Below are positions 45,789 through 54,532 of a stretch of DNA of 64,000 nt, in pieces (the first letter of the stretch is position 1; each line of letters begins with the position of its first letter). The notes beneath the pieces were generated by a model. It did no database searches and was not told the origin of the DNA. It saw nothing but the letters and a program-made list of their open reading frames with translations. Made by a program: the position numbers and the translations under genes. The DNA comes from Rhodohalobacter barkolensis (GTDB taxonomy: Bacteria > Bacteroidota > Rhodothermia > Balneolales > Balneolaceae): positions 310,001 to 374,000 of the forward strand of contig NZ_PISP01000003.1 of NCBI RefSeq assembly GCF_002834295.1, written 5' to 3'.

Positions 45789-48611
45789 TCACTTTATAAG
45801 CGTCATCTTCTGAAAGCTTTGATGAGAACCTGCCCGCAGACGAACTATGTATATTCCTGTTGCCAAGCCTGCCCCGTTAAACGTTTCCGTATAGATACCT
45901 GCATTCTGCTCACCATTTACCAGCGTGGCCATTCTCCTACCGGTTACGTCAAATACTTCCAGTAATACGTCTGAGCGTTGATCCAATCTATATCGAATTT
46001 TAGCAGCCGGGTTAAATGGATTGGGATAGGCCGGATCGATAACTGTTTCCAAGATCAGCTCATCCGTTGCAACCCGTTCCAGAATAAGAACGTCATATGG
46101 CTGTTCAAGAGAATAAGTACTTCCGGGAGTAAGGTTGAAATGTATTTCATTGCCTGTCTCATCCAATGCAATGATTCTATACTGATCATTTGTGCTTACA
46201 GAAAATTGAGTGCGGATTGTTACCGGATATCCTGGAGTTGAAAGCAGAAGCTCTTCAGATTGTCTGTCTGATACACTGTATCCTTTATTTGTCCGTACGT
46301 CAAGTGTTGGTTCAGGCGGCATTGGTGGGACAAGGAAGTGACTTTTCTGATCATCAGGCAACGGCATCGGTGATACGGCAAACTTCGATTCTGTGCCCAG
46401 ATATTTGAAAATGATATTATTCAAATCCGGACCTGAGATATCATCAGAGATTTCACTTCGTTTATCGCTACTGGTTTGCATGATATCCAAACTGACAGAA
46501 CCCTCATTTTCCGCATAGATCCAATACCCCCTGCCCGGTTCAATTGTAGTTACAGGTTCGTAGGCCGCTCCATTGTAGAGGTAGATGGGTGCATTGGTGA
46601 GCACTCCGTCTATATCCTGAATGGCCTCTTTTTCAATAGTTCCGGTTAACCCGCCAACCATGTTCCACCCGCTTTCCAGGTTCAGAACCGCGTTTACAAG
46701 CCCACTTCCGCGCAGTGAAATACTCTCTTCTGTATTGCTGCGTGTCCAGTATCCCTTTAAAGGAATGATTGAGTTTTCATCTTGGTACGATCCGCTAAAA
46801 CTGAACAGCTGCGTATTTTCGGGTGCCGGTTCTTCATTAAAAACCGGTATGCTAACCATTTCCCACTCATTTGTAATCGCGAGCTCTCCGTTATAGAACG
46901 AAACGATATCGGACAGACTACTCTCAACACCCGAGGCATCCACTGCCCCGACTGCATAAAAAGAGGATCCCTGGAGGATCTCTGTGTCCGTATAACTGTA
47001 CTGGTCTCCGGATAAATTTTCGATCGCGGTCAGGGTCAGTTCTGCAGGTTCCTCACCCCTGTATATAATAAATTCATCAATAAGTTCGGGTGTTTCAGAG
47101 TTCCAGGATAGAACTAGATCCTCACCCTCTGCCTCAATGGCGACAATACTTATATCAGGAACCGGCGGCGGGATAGTCGTAAAACTCCACACCTGGCTCC
47201 ACTCTCCATCACCCGCAGCATTGACGGCACGAACCCGCCAATAATACTGCGTTTCATAATCCAGGCCCGACAACTCAAACTCAATCTGCACCACATCAGA
47301 CTCATCCACAAACATAGTAGCAAAATTCTCGCTCGAAGAAACCTGCACCTTGTACCTTGCCCCCTGATCCACCGGCTCCCACCTTAGTGTCGGATCCAGG
47401 CTTACATCCGTAGCTCCATCTGCAGGTGCATTTAACACGGTTTTCCCGGGAACGGCCGGAGATTCCTCTTCCAGGAACCTAAAGATTCTTGCTACTGGCC
47501 CCCACCCCACTACGTACAGTTCATTTGAGTTGTCACTGCCAAATGACGGGATAAGCATCGGCGACTGGGCAATCTCAGTATTAGAAAGCACTTCCTTCGT
47601 ATCATGATCAATTTCCAAAGCCCAGATTCTTTTCGAAATAAAATCCCCATAAATATATTTGCCATATAACGATGGATTATTACTACCGCGATAAACATAC
47701 CCACCCGTAATGGATTTTCCGGTATCCTCCTCATCCCATGGATATAGATAGAGAGGCTTTTCCAGTCCTGTTTTATCACATTCCGTGCCTATGGGGTAAC
47801 AATCTGTGCCTTCGATAACAGGCCATCCGTAATTCTTCCCATTTTCCACAATATAGATCGTCTCCCAGGATTTTTGCCCCACATCTGCCACCCACAGATA
47901 CCCTGTAACCGGATCAAAGCTGATTCTCCAGGGGTTTCGAAAACCCCATGCAAAGATCTCATTCATTCCATCGGGATTGCCTACAAAGGGGTTGTCCGGC
48001 GGGATATTGTAGCCTGTTTCGGGGCTTACATCTATTCTGAGGATGGAGCCATTCAGCGTGAGCGTATTCTGTGCATTCGAACCCGCACCCCGACCGCCAT
48101 CACCTACAGCAACATAAAGGAATCCGTCAGGGCCAAATACCAGTTTCCCACCGTTGTGATTGTCAGCAGGCTGAAATATGGTCAGCAGTCGCTCTTCACT
48201 TTTCCGGTCGGCAATCCCCCCCGGCGCCTTGTATCTAGCCAGGGTACTGTAGTACTCACCGTTCTCCTCAAACGTATAATAAAGGAAAAAGGTCTCATCC
48301 TGTTCATAATTCGGGCTGAACGCCATCCCAAGCAAACCCTGCTCGCCTTCTACCGCATATACCCGGTCAGATATATCAATGAAAGTGGTTGACGGCGTCT
48401 CGGGGTTGTTAAAATCTTTTCGAAACACCATGCCAAATTTGCTTACAATGTATCCTTGATTACTTTCGTCATCCGGAAATTCCAGGCCCAATGGCCGATT
48501 GAATGTCTCGCTAAAGGCATCCTCCAGTTCTACACTTTGCGCATTCAGTTCTCCCCATGCAGTAAATTGAATGAACAGAAATACGGCTATTATCGGAAGT
48601 TTTTTTTTCAT
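45789..48611 (-). CDS. Secreted PQQ-type sugar dehydrogenase with T9SS sorting domain
   Basis: A 940-residue protein with a signal peptide (MKKKLPIIAVFLFIQFTAWGELNAQ) and a glucose/sorbosone dehydrogenase beta-propeller (about 30-385: GLLGMAFSPNY, NHNGGKLVFGPDGFLYVAVGDGG, WGFRNPWRISFDP, DVGQKSWE). Two fibronectin type III-like regions follow (about 395-580, with WRVRAVNAAGDGEWSQVWSF), then an Ig-like region. The closing T9SS type A sorting domain reads DPAYPNPFNPAAKIRYRL and ends in GIYIVRLRAGSHQSFQKMTLIK. A ribosome site AGGGGA precedes the ATG. It would be exported by the type IX system and act extracellularly; the substrate is unknown. Confidence 0.88.
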   Translation of the reverse strand: MKKKLPIIAVFLFIQFTAWGELNAQSVELEDAFSETFNRPLGLEFPDDESNQGYIVSKFGMVFRKDFNNPETPSTTFIDISDRVYAVEGEQGLLGMAFSPNYEQDETFFLYYTFEENGEYYSTLARYKAPGGIADRKSEERLLTIFQPADNHNGGKLVFGPDGFLYVAVGDGGRGAGSNAQNTLTLNGSILRIDVSPETGYNIPPDNPFVGNPDGMNEIFAWGFRNPWRISFDPVTGYLWVADVGQKSWETIYIVENGKNYGWPVIEGTDCYPIGTECDKTGLEKPLYLYPWDEEDTGKSITGGYVYRGSNNPSLYGKYIYGDFISKRIWALEIDHDTKEVLSNTEIAQSPMLIPSFGSDNSNELYVVGWGPVARIFRFLEEESPAVPGKTVLNAPADGATDVSLDPTLRWEPVDQGARYKVQVSSSENFATMFVDESDVVQIEFELSGLDYETQYYWRVRAVNAAGDGEWSQVWSFTTIPPPVPDISIVAIEAEGEDLVLSWNSETPELIDEFIIYRGEEPAELTLTAIENLSGDQYSYTDTEILQGSSFYAVGAVDASGVESSLSDIVSFYNGELAITNEWEMVSIPVFNEEPAPENTQLFSFSGSYQDENSIIPLKGYWTRSNTEESISLRGSGLVNAVLNLESGWNMVGGLTGTIEKEAIQDIDGVLTNAPIYLYNGAAYEPVTTIEPGRGYWIYAENEGSVSLDIMQTSSDKRSEISDDISGPDLNNIIFKYLGTESKFAVSPMPLPDDQKSHFLVPPMPPEPTLDVRTNKGYSVSDRQSEELLLSTPGYPVTIRTQFSVSTNDQYRIIALDETGNEIHFNLTPGSTYSLEQPYDVLILERVATDELILETVIDPAYPNPFNPAAKIRYRLDQRSDVLLEVFDVTGRRMATLVNGEQNAGIYTETFNGAGLATGIYIVRLRAGSHQSFQKMTLIK

Positions 48612-49013
48612 CTTCCCCTATATATGTTTTTTTATTCAGCTAGCAGAATTGATTTTTGCAAAAAGGCTCTCCATCTTCATTTCCTGTTCAGGTTCTATAC
48701 GAGACATTAGAGGCTGACAGGAAAAATGATCCTACACAGTTAACAATGATTCACCGATTCATGAAAAAGCAACTCTTTCATAGTTCTTTGAAATGTTACT
48801 GAGGCACAACACATACTCTTTATACTTACTAAAGGTACTTAACAGACTTTTAATTAATCAATAGATACAATTAAAGTAAAGGAGACCATAATAAATCTAT
48901 TTAATGATGTAATCCATTGCCGATTCCCTTTCATTTATCCGAACTCTAATTATTACTGATCTCTTTTACTATAGGTTTACCTGATCCACCCACAAAAAAG
49001 ACCGTAAAATCAA
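48612..49013. other. AT-rich intergenic stretch
   Basis: This 402-base gap between the dehydrogenase and YdcF-like genes shows no gene, repeat or terminator that I can support. It contains the promoter region of the dehydrogenase gene by position. Confidence 0.5.
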
Positions 49014-49796
49014 TTATTCAAACACATTATCACGAAACCAATTTCGAACTATTGCAGCATGTTCGTGAATAGCTTTTGTTAAATAACCAATATTGTTATA
49101 AGACGGTATAAGTGAAAAATCAAAATATGATATTCCCTTAGACCTATAAGTAAAATTTGTCGGTGATGCCAAAGGTTCACTTACAAATTTACTAAACTCA
49201 TACATAGCTCTTGGCATATGAGCTGCATCAGTCACAATAATCACCTGCTGACCTGCATAAATTTTTTCATAGTATTGCTGCGCTTCGTGATAAGTGGTAA
49301 GAGTCTCAGTAAGTGTTATTATGGACTCTGGATCCACTCCAAGCTCAACTGCCGTTTTTTTAGATATTTCTGCCTGAGAGATACCTTTTGAAAACGCATC
49401 ACGTCCGGACGTAATCAGTTTACTGTTTGGCAAGGAGTTATGCAGACGAATGCCTTCTATTAATCTTATAAGCGTTTTATCTAAAAGAATCGAATTCGGC
49501 GGAAACCGATTATTGTTTCTCCTGTAGCCTGCCGCAAGCACCACTACATGATACTCCAAATCCAAATTTAGTGTTTCCTCTTCGTTGATAATCGGATCAT
49601 ATTGATCCTCAAGAGAGGTAAGCAAAAATTTTGGAACCATTGGGGTAGATATAATAAAAAACCATACGGTTGACACAATGAGTATTCTCAGACCCGTTTT
49701 GTGCTTCTTAAGGAAAAAGAAAACCAACGACACTACGAGAAGTAACCAAAATACGGTGAAAGGGTTCAGTATAAACTTTATGGCTTCAGTCGACAT
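49014..49796 (-). CDS. YdcF/ElyC (DUF218) family membrane-anchored protein
   Basis: A 260-residue protein with two N-terminal membrane segments (about 11-29 and 34-50) and a periplasmic DUF218 domain: HVVVLAAGYRRNN, SKLITSGRDAF, TLTETLTTYHEAQQY, and VIIVTDAAHMPRAMYEF with the family H-P-R-A. Relatives are linked to envelope stress and lipid-carrier metabolism, but a defined enzymatic step is not settled. It is the last gene of the run with the sugar transferase and acyltransferase. Confidence 0.85.
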   Translation of the reverse strand: MSTEAIKFILNPFTVFWLLLVVSLVFFFLKKHKTGLRILIVSTVWFFIISTPMVPKFLLTSLEDQYDPIINEEETLNLDLEYHVVVLAAGYRRNNNRFPPNSILLDKTLIRLIEGIRLHNSLPNSKLITSGRDAFSKGISQAEISKKTAVELGVDPESIITLTETLTTYHEAQQYYEKIYAGQQVIIVTDAAHMPRAMYEFSKFVSEPLASPTNFTYRSKGISYFDFSLIPSYNNIGYLTKAIHEHAAIVRNWFRDNVFE

Positions 49797-49879
49797 ATAA
49801 TATTATTAATTCTGATCGTACAATCACAGTACTAACATCTTGATTGCACAATAAAACCAATGTTATCACTTCAATCAGA

Positions 49880-50488
49880 CTAGTTTGTGCCATCGAAAGG
49901 TACCATCGTTTTCTCTTCAGATTGATTAATCCCTTCCCGTTTTATTACTTTCAAAATCGTGAGCCACATTATTTTCATATCCAGCAAAAAGGTGAGATTT
50001 TCAATATAGTAAACATCCAGTTTAAACTTTTTTGACCAACTTATTGCATTCCTTCCATTTACCTGGGCCCATCCTGTTATACCGGGTCGCACATTGTGCC
50101 GCTTTCTCTGCTCATCGCTATATAGTGGAATATATTTAAAAAGAAGTGGGCGGGGCCCAATCATACTCATCTCTCCTTTTAATACATTGATAAGTTGAGG
50201 TAGTTCGTCCAAAGACAGCTTCCGAACCCCTTGCCCAAGCCAGGTAATGCGCTCACTGTCCGGAAGCAGGTTTCCCTCAGCATCTTTTTCATCCGTCATC
50301 GTTTTAAACTTCACAATATAGAAAGGCTCTTCCATATATCCCGGTCGTTTTTGATAAAAAAAAGCACTTCCCCGGTTTTGGATTGACAGTAATAGGGCCA
50401 CAAGTAATAAAATCGGAAAAGTGATAGTCAGTAGGACAAAAGCTGCTGCAATATCGAATAAGCGTTTCAAATAATTCCTGTAAATCAT
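49880..50488 (-). CDS. PglC-like phosphoglycosyl transferase
   Basis: This 202-residue protein is a small monotopic phosphoglycosyl transferase. It has a reentrant N-terminal membrane segment (LFDIAAAFVLLTITFPILLLVALLL), then FFYQKRPGYMEEPFYIVKFKTM, LDELPQLINVLKGEMSMIGPRPL and RHNVRPGITGWAQVNGRN. The catalytic DE dyad is normally the LDELPQL region. The small size without an extra membrane domain matches PglC, which loads a bacillosamine phosphate onto undecaprenyl phosphate. It is 13 bases from the acyltransferase gene, in one operon. Confidence 0.92.
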   Translation of the reverse strand: MIYRNYLKRLFDIAAAFVLLTITFPILLLVALLLSIQNRGSAFFYQKRPGYMEEPFYIVKFKTMTDEKDAEGNLLPDSERITWLGQGVRKLSLDELPQLINVLKGEMSMIGPRPLLFKYIPLYSDEQRKRHNVRPGITGWAQVNGRNAISWSKKFKLDVYYIENLTFLLDMKIMWLTILKVIKREGINQSEEKTMVPFDGTN

Positions 50489-50501
50489 TTTCCGAGACTC
50501 A

Positions 50502-51158
50502 TCAGTTCGATTTGGGTATAGCGATAACTCTCTCTTTTATCTTATAAAAAACAGTTGAATCATCTTCCACATTTTTATCCAGAGTCATACCCGCCGCTAT
50601 TTTGTTTCTACTCCCGACTGAGAGTCCGGGAATTGTAGCACTGTTTATACCAAACATATTTTCATCTCCAACCTTCGTAAACCCGGAAAGACAAACATTC
50701 GGCCCAATAAAATTAAAGTCGCCTATTTCGCAGTCATGTGAAACGCTGGCCCGCGCATTTATCAGACTGTATCTTCCAATCTTTGCATTCGGACCAATAT
50801 TGCAGTGGTATGAAATTACAGAACCCGTACCGATCTCCGCAGACTCGGAGACAAAACTCTCAGGATGGATATAGGTGATAAACTTTGCGCCTTTTCCAAG
50901 AAACTCTTCCACTATCTTTCTGCGATATGTCAGATTGGCTATCCCGATCAGATATTCGCAATCGGAGCGAATCTCATGGCCTTTTATCGAACCGAGCAGG
51001 GGTGCCGAAAACATGTAGCGATGATAGTTATCCGGATTATCATCCAGGTATCCCAGAATTTTTATTGGATCATCCTTGCCGGATTTATTGCCATAGCGGA
51101 TGTAATCATCAAGCTCTGCTCCATGGCCGCCGGATCCTACGATGATGATGTTTTTCAT
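50502..51158 (-). CDS. PglD-like hexapeptide acyltransferase
   Basis: A 218-residue protein with an N-terminal nucleotide-sugar region (IIIVGSGGHGAELDDYIRYG) and hexapeptide repeats from about 104 (AEIGTGSVISYHCNIGPNAKIGRYSLI...VSHDCEIGDFNFIGPNVCLSG). The catalytic-type histidine is in ASVSHDCEIGD. It should acylate the 4-amino group made by the PglE-like aminotransferase. With the acyl carrier protein and KAS III genes upstream, the donor may be a longer acyl-ACP or CoA ester rather than acetyl-CoA. This is the second enzyme of its type in the locus. Confidence 0.88.
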   Translation of the reverse strand: MKNIIIVGSGGHGAELDDYIRYGNKSGKDDPIKILGYLDDNPDNYHRYMFSAPLLGSIKGHEIRSDCEYLIGIANLTYRRKIVEEFLGKGAKFITYIHPESFVSESAEIGTGSVISYHCNIGPNAKIGRYSLINARASVSHDCEIGDFNFIGPNVCLSGFTKVGDENMFGINSATIPGLSVGSRNKIAAGMTLDKNVEDDSTVFYKIKERVIAIPKSN

Positions 51159-51524
51159 TTTTGGTTTAGGCTTTGTAAAATTTTTGAGTTCATTGCTCTT
51201 TTTATTGGACTCACCCCTGTCCCCTCTCTATTCTGATAGAGAGGGGGACTCTTTAACGAAATAAATATCGTAATATAACGTCAGTTTTACATAAGGAATT
51301 GAACAGAAAAAGTCCCCCTTCGAAGGGGGGATGAGGCTCGCAAGAGCCGAGGGGGATGACACGCTGAGTGTTAATTTGACTCTAATAATTAAATTTTACC
51401 CTTAATTTCACTACAGTTCATCCCCCATTGCCCCCCTTCAAAGGGGGACACTCTTTAATAAAAACTTACACCGAACTCACATTAAGTTAGAAATTGAATA
51501 TCGAATTCTTATCACTATAAACCA
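51159..51524. repeat. Hairpin-rich repeat island
   Basis: Three strong hairpins lie in 230 bases: CCCCTCTCTAT/ATAGAGAGGGG (51221-51246), CCCCCTTCGAAGGGGG (51314-51329) and CCCCCTT/AAGGGGG (51432-51447), with GGCTC/GAGCC (51335-51348) between. The segment AAAGTCCCCC/GGGGGACACTCTTT is repeated in inverted order at its ends. There is no gene, and it splits the acyltransferase/PglC operon from the reductase gene upstream. Confidence 0.75.
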
Positions 51525-52289
51525 TCATCTGGCGGTGTAGCCGCCGTCTACAAACAAGTTTGTTCCGGTAACCCATGCGGATGCATCGCTCAACAGATAC
51601 ACAGCGGCATGGGCTACGTCTTCAGGCTTGCCAAGGCCTAATGGGTGAAGCGCTTCAATCTTACCACGCGCTTCTTCATTCCGGCTGTATACGGCACTAT
51701 CGGTCATCGGTGTTTCTACAACACCCGGAGAAATACAGTTTACGCGAACCTTCTTCGAAGCCAGTTCAACAGCAAGTGACCGGGAGGCAGCCAATAGGGC
51801 TCCCTTTGTCAAACTGTAGATAAATTTTCCCGATTCACCCACACTTCCCATCACCGATGAGAGAAAAACGATACTCGAACCGCTTTCAGGCAGCATTTTC
51901 TTCCGTGTTATCCACTTACACAGATAGATCGCTGCGGTAACATTCACATCTACAAATGTTTGAATCTTTTCCGGGTTAAAAGCCCTGAGAGGTAGAGTGG
52001 TAGAAATACCTGCGCTATTTATAATTCCGTTTATCTTTATCCCTTCTGCTTCGAAGGACTCCATCATACGGTCTACCTGATTAAAATCCGTAAGCTCAAC
52101 ACTATAGGATATATGTTTTTTTTTATTATCCAGTAGTTTCAGGGTTTGATGAAGCCTTTCTTCATCCCTGCCCAGCGCAATAATTCTCGCACCCGCTTCA
52201 CTGCACGCCACAGCACATGCCCGTCCAATACCGGACGATGCGCCGGTTATGAGTATTGTACTGCTGGCTAATGAGAATGGGCTATTCAT
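51525..52289 (-). CDS. FabG-like short-chain reductase
   Basis: A 254-residue classical SDR with TGASSGIG (16-23), NSAGIST, the catalytic serine in VFLSSVMGS and YSLTK (YxxxK). The closing GTNLFVDGGYTAR is typical of 3-oxoacyl-ACP reductases and relatives. With an acyl carrier protein and KAS III encoded upstream it probably reduces a 3-oxoacyl group to a 3-hydroxyacyl group for a sugar. A sugar-oxidising role is the main alternative. Confidence 0.82.
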   Translation of the reverse strand: MNSPFSLASSTILITGASSGIGRACAVACSEAGARIIALGRDEERLHQTLKLLDNKKKHISYSVELTDFNQVDRMMESFEAEGIKINGIINSAGISTTLPLRAFNPEKIQTFVDVNVTAAIYLCKWITRKKMLPESGSSIVFLSSVMGSVGESGKFIYSLTKGALLAASRSLAVELASKKVRVNCISPGVVETPMTDSAVYSRNEEARGKIEALHPLGLGKPEDVAHAAVYLLSDASAWVTGTNLFVDGGYTAR

Positions 52290-52341
52290 GGCGTAAAAAT
52301 CTCATAAGAAGATGAAATGTATTTTGTTAAGATCATAGAAG

Positions 52342-52830
52342 CTAAACCTCACTGTTTTCTTTAAGCAGCTTACCCAATGGAAACTCTTTGTCAATATAAT
52401 AGATGCGCACCGTACTGACCCCCTTCATTTTCTTAAATATTGACAGGACCTCATGCATAACAATTCCAACAATATTCACCCCTTCCTCTTTATAAATACG
52501 GCTGCACTCTTCATGAAGCGCCATATGAACAATCGTGATTCTCTCTTCTGAATCACGAACGTACATGACCGCACCAATTAAAGCGGCACCCTCATAATCT
52601 CCGTCAAAAATATGCAGGGTCTGGCCAATCTCCCTTTCTTTAAAGACGAGCGCAACTTCTCCGTTTTCTTCTACAACAATCGGTTTTGAATACTCTTTTA
52701 TGGACTGATTAATACGGTCTACATAACGCGACTGATTGCGGTTAAAGTAGAACATACTGTCCAATTCAGGCCTATAGCCAGAATCAATACTCGATTTGAA
52801 ATGAATAACAACATCTTCTCTATTCAACAT
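52342..52830 (-). CDS. Small protein of unknown function in the acyl gene set
   Basis: This 162-residue protein has a beta-strand-rich pattern (PIVVEENGEVALVFKEREIG, AALIGAVMYVRDSEERITIVHMALHE) followed by an amphipathic helix (NIVGIVMHEVLSIFKKM) and a strand (VSTVRIYYI). The order loosely recalls an N-acetyltransferase (GNAT) fold but I see no firm motif. It lies between the KAS III and reductase genes (52 and 87 bases), so it probably works with them, perhaps as an acyl transfer or accessory protein. Confidence 0.55.
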   Translation of the reverse strand: MLNREDVVIHFKSSIDSGYRPELDSMFYFNRNQSRYVDRINQSIKEYSKPIVVEENGEVALVFKEREIGQTLHIFDGDYEGAALIGAVMYVRDSEERITIVHMALHEECSRIYKEEGVNIVGIVMHEVLSIFKKMKGVSTVRIYYIDKEFPLGKLLKENSEV

Positions 52831-52917
52831 GAACCAACAGGATATATTTTAAAACTCTCTTTTTCCGGGATTAACGGACAGTGAATTATTTTGAATTTTC
52901 AAACTCATGTAAACCTG

Positions 52918-53982
52918 TTAAACTTCAACGAGACTGGATATATGTACCTTACTTGTATTGATAACAGCTGAAGCCCAGGACATCCCAACTCCAAATCCGC
53001 ACAGCAGAAGTTTTTTCTGTTTTTCACCCTTCAATTCGTCTTTTAATTCTGAAACGATTGTGAGAGGAATGGATACGGAGGAGGTATTCCCAAAACGATC
53101 AAGAGATATGGGCATTTTATCACTATCCAGCTTCAGCTTTTTTCCCAGATAGTTATTCATATAGATATTGGCCTGGTGCAGAACAAAAAAGTCAATGTCT
53201 TCCTTATCAGCTCCTGCATATTCCAGTGTATGCCTGATATCTTTCGGGATTTCCCGTATGGCAAAATTAAATACATCCGCTCCGTTCATGTATCCGTGTT
53301 CATCGGTTCGGATATTCCCGTACTCATCCACTACCTTTTCCTTTAGCGTTTCCGGCGTACTTGGGTTTCTGTAACCCCCGGCGTCCATTTTTATCAGATC
53401 CTGACGGCTTCCGTCTGAATTAAGAGAAAAATAGCTTTTGCCGTATGCTTCATCCCGTGAAATCAACGCCGCAACACCGCCGTCTCCGAAAAGAAAAGCC
53501 GTTTTCCGATCTTTTGGATGATACACCTTCGAGCGTGTTTCACCATCTAACAATAGCACATTTTTAAAACCCTGCTGCTGCATAAAAGAGTATGCAACCG
53601 ACATACCGTATACAAATGCTGAACAACCCAGATTCATATCAAACGCCAGAGTAGACTTTGGAAGACCAAGCCGGTCCTGCAGAATCACTGAGCTTGCAGG
53701 CATCCGGTAATCGGGAGTTTGAGAAACAAAAATGAGGGCATCTATATCTTCAGCTTTAACTTCATTATCTTCCATCAGCTTTTTAGCGGCATGAAAACAG
53801 AGGTCTGATGCAGTCATCCCCTCTGTTACAAAACGGCGCTCTTTAATACCCGTCTTTTCTACAATCTCCTTCACATCCTCGGCCGGAAAGTGCTCAGTGT
53901 ATGTCAGATTATCAATTATATTTGCAGGTACAGCCGCCGCCATCGCTTTTATACCAATGTTCTCAAACGTTAAATTTGCCAT
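52918..53982 (-). CDS. 3-oxoacyl-ACP synthase III (KAS III-like)
   Basis: A 354-residue condensing enzyme with the complete KAS III triad: C120 in NLGCSAFVYG, H269 in LHQANIYM and N299 in FGNTSSVS. It is slightly longer than housekeeping FabH (about 320), with an insertion near 205-235 (RNPSTPETLKEKVVDEYGN). It should condense a starter acyl-CoA with malonyl-ACP on the dedicated carrier encoded 104 bases upstream. No malonyltransferase, dehydratase or enoyl reductase is nearby, so the product would stop at the 3-oxo or 3-hydroxy stage. Confidence 0.9.
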   Translation of the reverse strand: MANLTFENIGIKAMAAAVPANIIDNLTYTEHFPAEDVKEIVEKTGIKERRFVTEGMTASDLCFHAAKKLMEDNEVKAEDIDALIFVSQTPDYRMPASSVILQDRLGLPKSTLAFDMNLGCSAFVYGMSVAYSFMQQQGFKNVLLLDGETRSKVYHPKDRKTAFLFGDGGVAALISRDEAYGKSYFSLNSDGSRQDLIKMDAGGYRNPSTPETLKEKVVDEYGNIRTDEHGYMNGADVFNFAIREIPKDIRHTLEYAGADKEDIDFFVLHQANIYMNNYLGKKLKLDSDKMPISLDRFGNTSSVSIPLTIVSELKDELKGEKQKKLLLCGFGVGMSWASAVINTSKVHISSLVEV

Positions 53983-54086
53983 CTCTTCCCTGCTTTCTTA
54001 TTAATTTTAAATTCCAATATAGAGAGTATCTTCCGAAAATCTACCTGATAGCTGCTTTAGGACTTTTGGAATTTGGTCACTCCTCA

Positions 54087-54311
54087 CTATGCCTTTGCCT
54101 TCACAGCTTCCAGAAGATCTTTAACTGTTTCGAGCTTTCGAAACTCTTCATTCTCAATTTCTACACCAAATTCCTCATCCAAAGTTGCAATCATAGAGAG
54201 GTAGGCCAATGAATCCCAATCCTCGTACTCCCGAAAGTTATCTGAAAGATTGATTTCAAGATCTTCATTATCCATTGCCTCTCTGAATGCGTCAAATATT
54301 TTTTCTTCCAT
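54087..54311 (-). CDS. Dedicated acyl carrier protein
   Basis: A 74-residue acidic helical protein with the phosphopantetheine site DSL at 33-35 (S34) in YEDWDSLAYLSM, followed by FGVEIENEEF. Its sequence is that of a specialised rather than housekeeping carrier (DSLAYLSM instead of DSLDTVEL). It is the first gene of the acyl set and is encoded next to KAS III. Confidence 0.92.
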   Translation of the reverse strand: MEEKIFDAFREAMDNEDLEINLSDNFREYEDWDSLAYLSMIATLDEEFGVEIENEEFRKLETVKDLLEAVKAKA

Positions 54312-54434
54312 AGATTTATTAAATATGTTTATGGTTGTTCATTACAATCTTATCAACATTCTGTTGCGTATGCAATTAGAAAGTGATAATAAGATGCGTC
54401 AAACATGTGATATTTTTTAATGTGGATTGAACAT

Positions 54435-54531
54435 AAACATGGTATGTCTGTTTAAACTAAATTCAAAGATCTCCCTACAGACCGGCTTTTGTACTGAACC
54501 ATGAATGGCGAGAGACAGACATACCATGTTT
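54435..54531. mobile_element. 97-bp element with perfect 16-bp terminal inverted repeats
   Basis: AAACATGGTATGTCTG (54435-54450) and its exact inverse CAGACATACCATGTTT (54516-54531) bound a 65-base interior. One end lies one base from the stop codon of the deacetylase gene (54533). The size and perfect ends suggest a MITE-like element or a stable hairpin. No target duplication is obvious and no transposase gene is present. Confidence 0.55.
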
Positions 54532-54532
54532 C

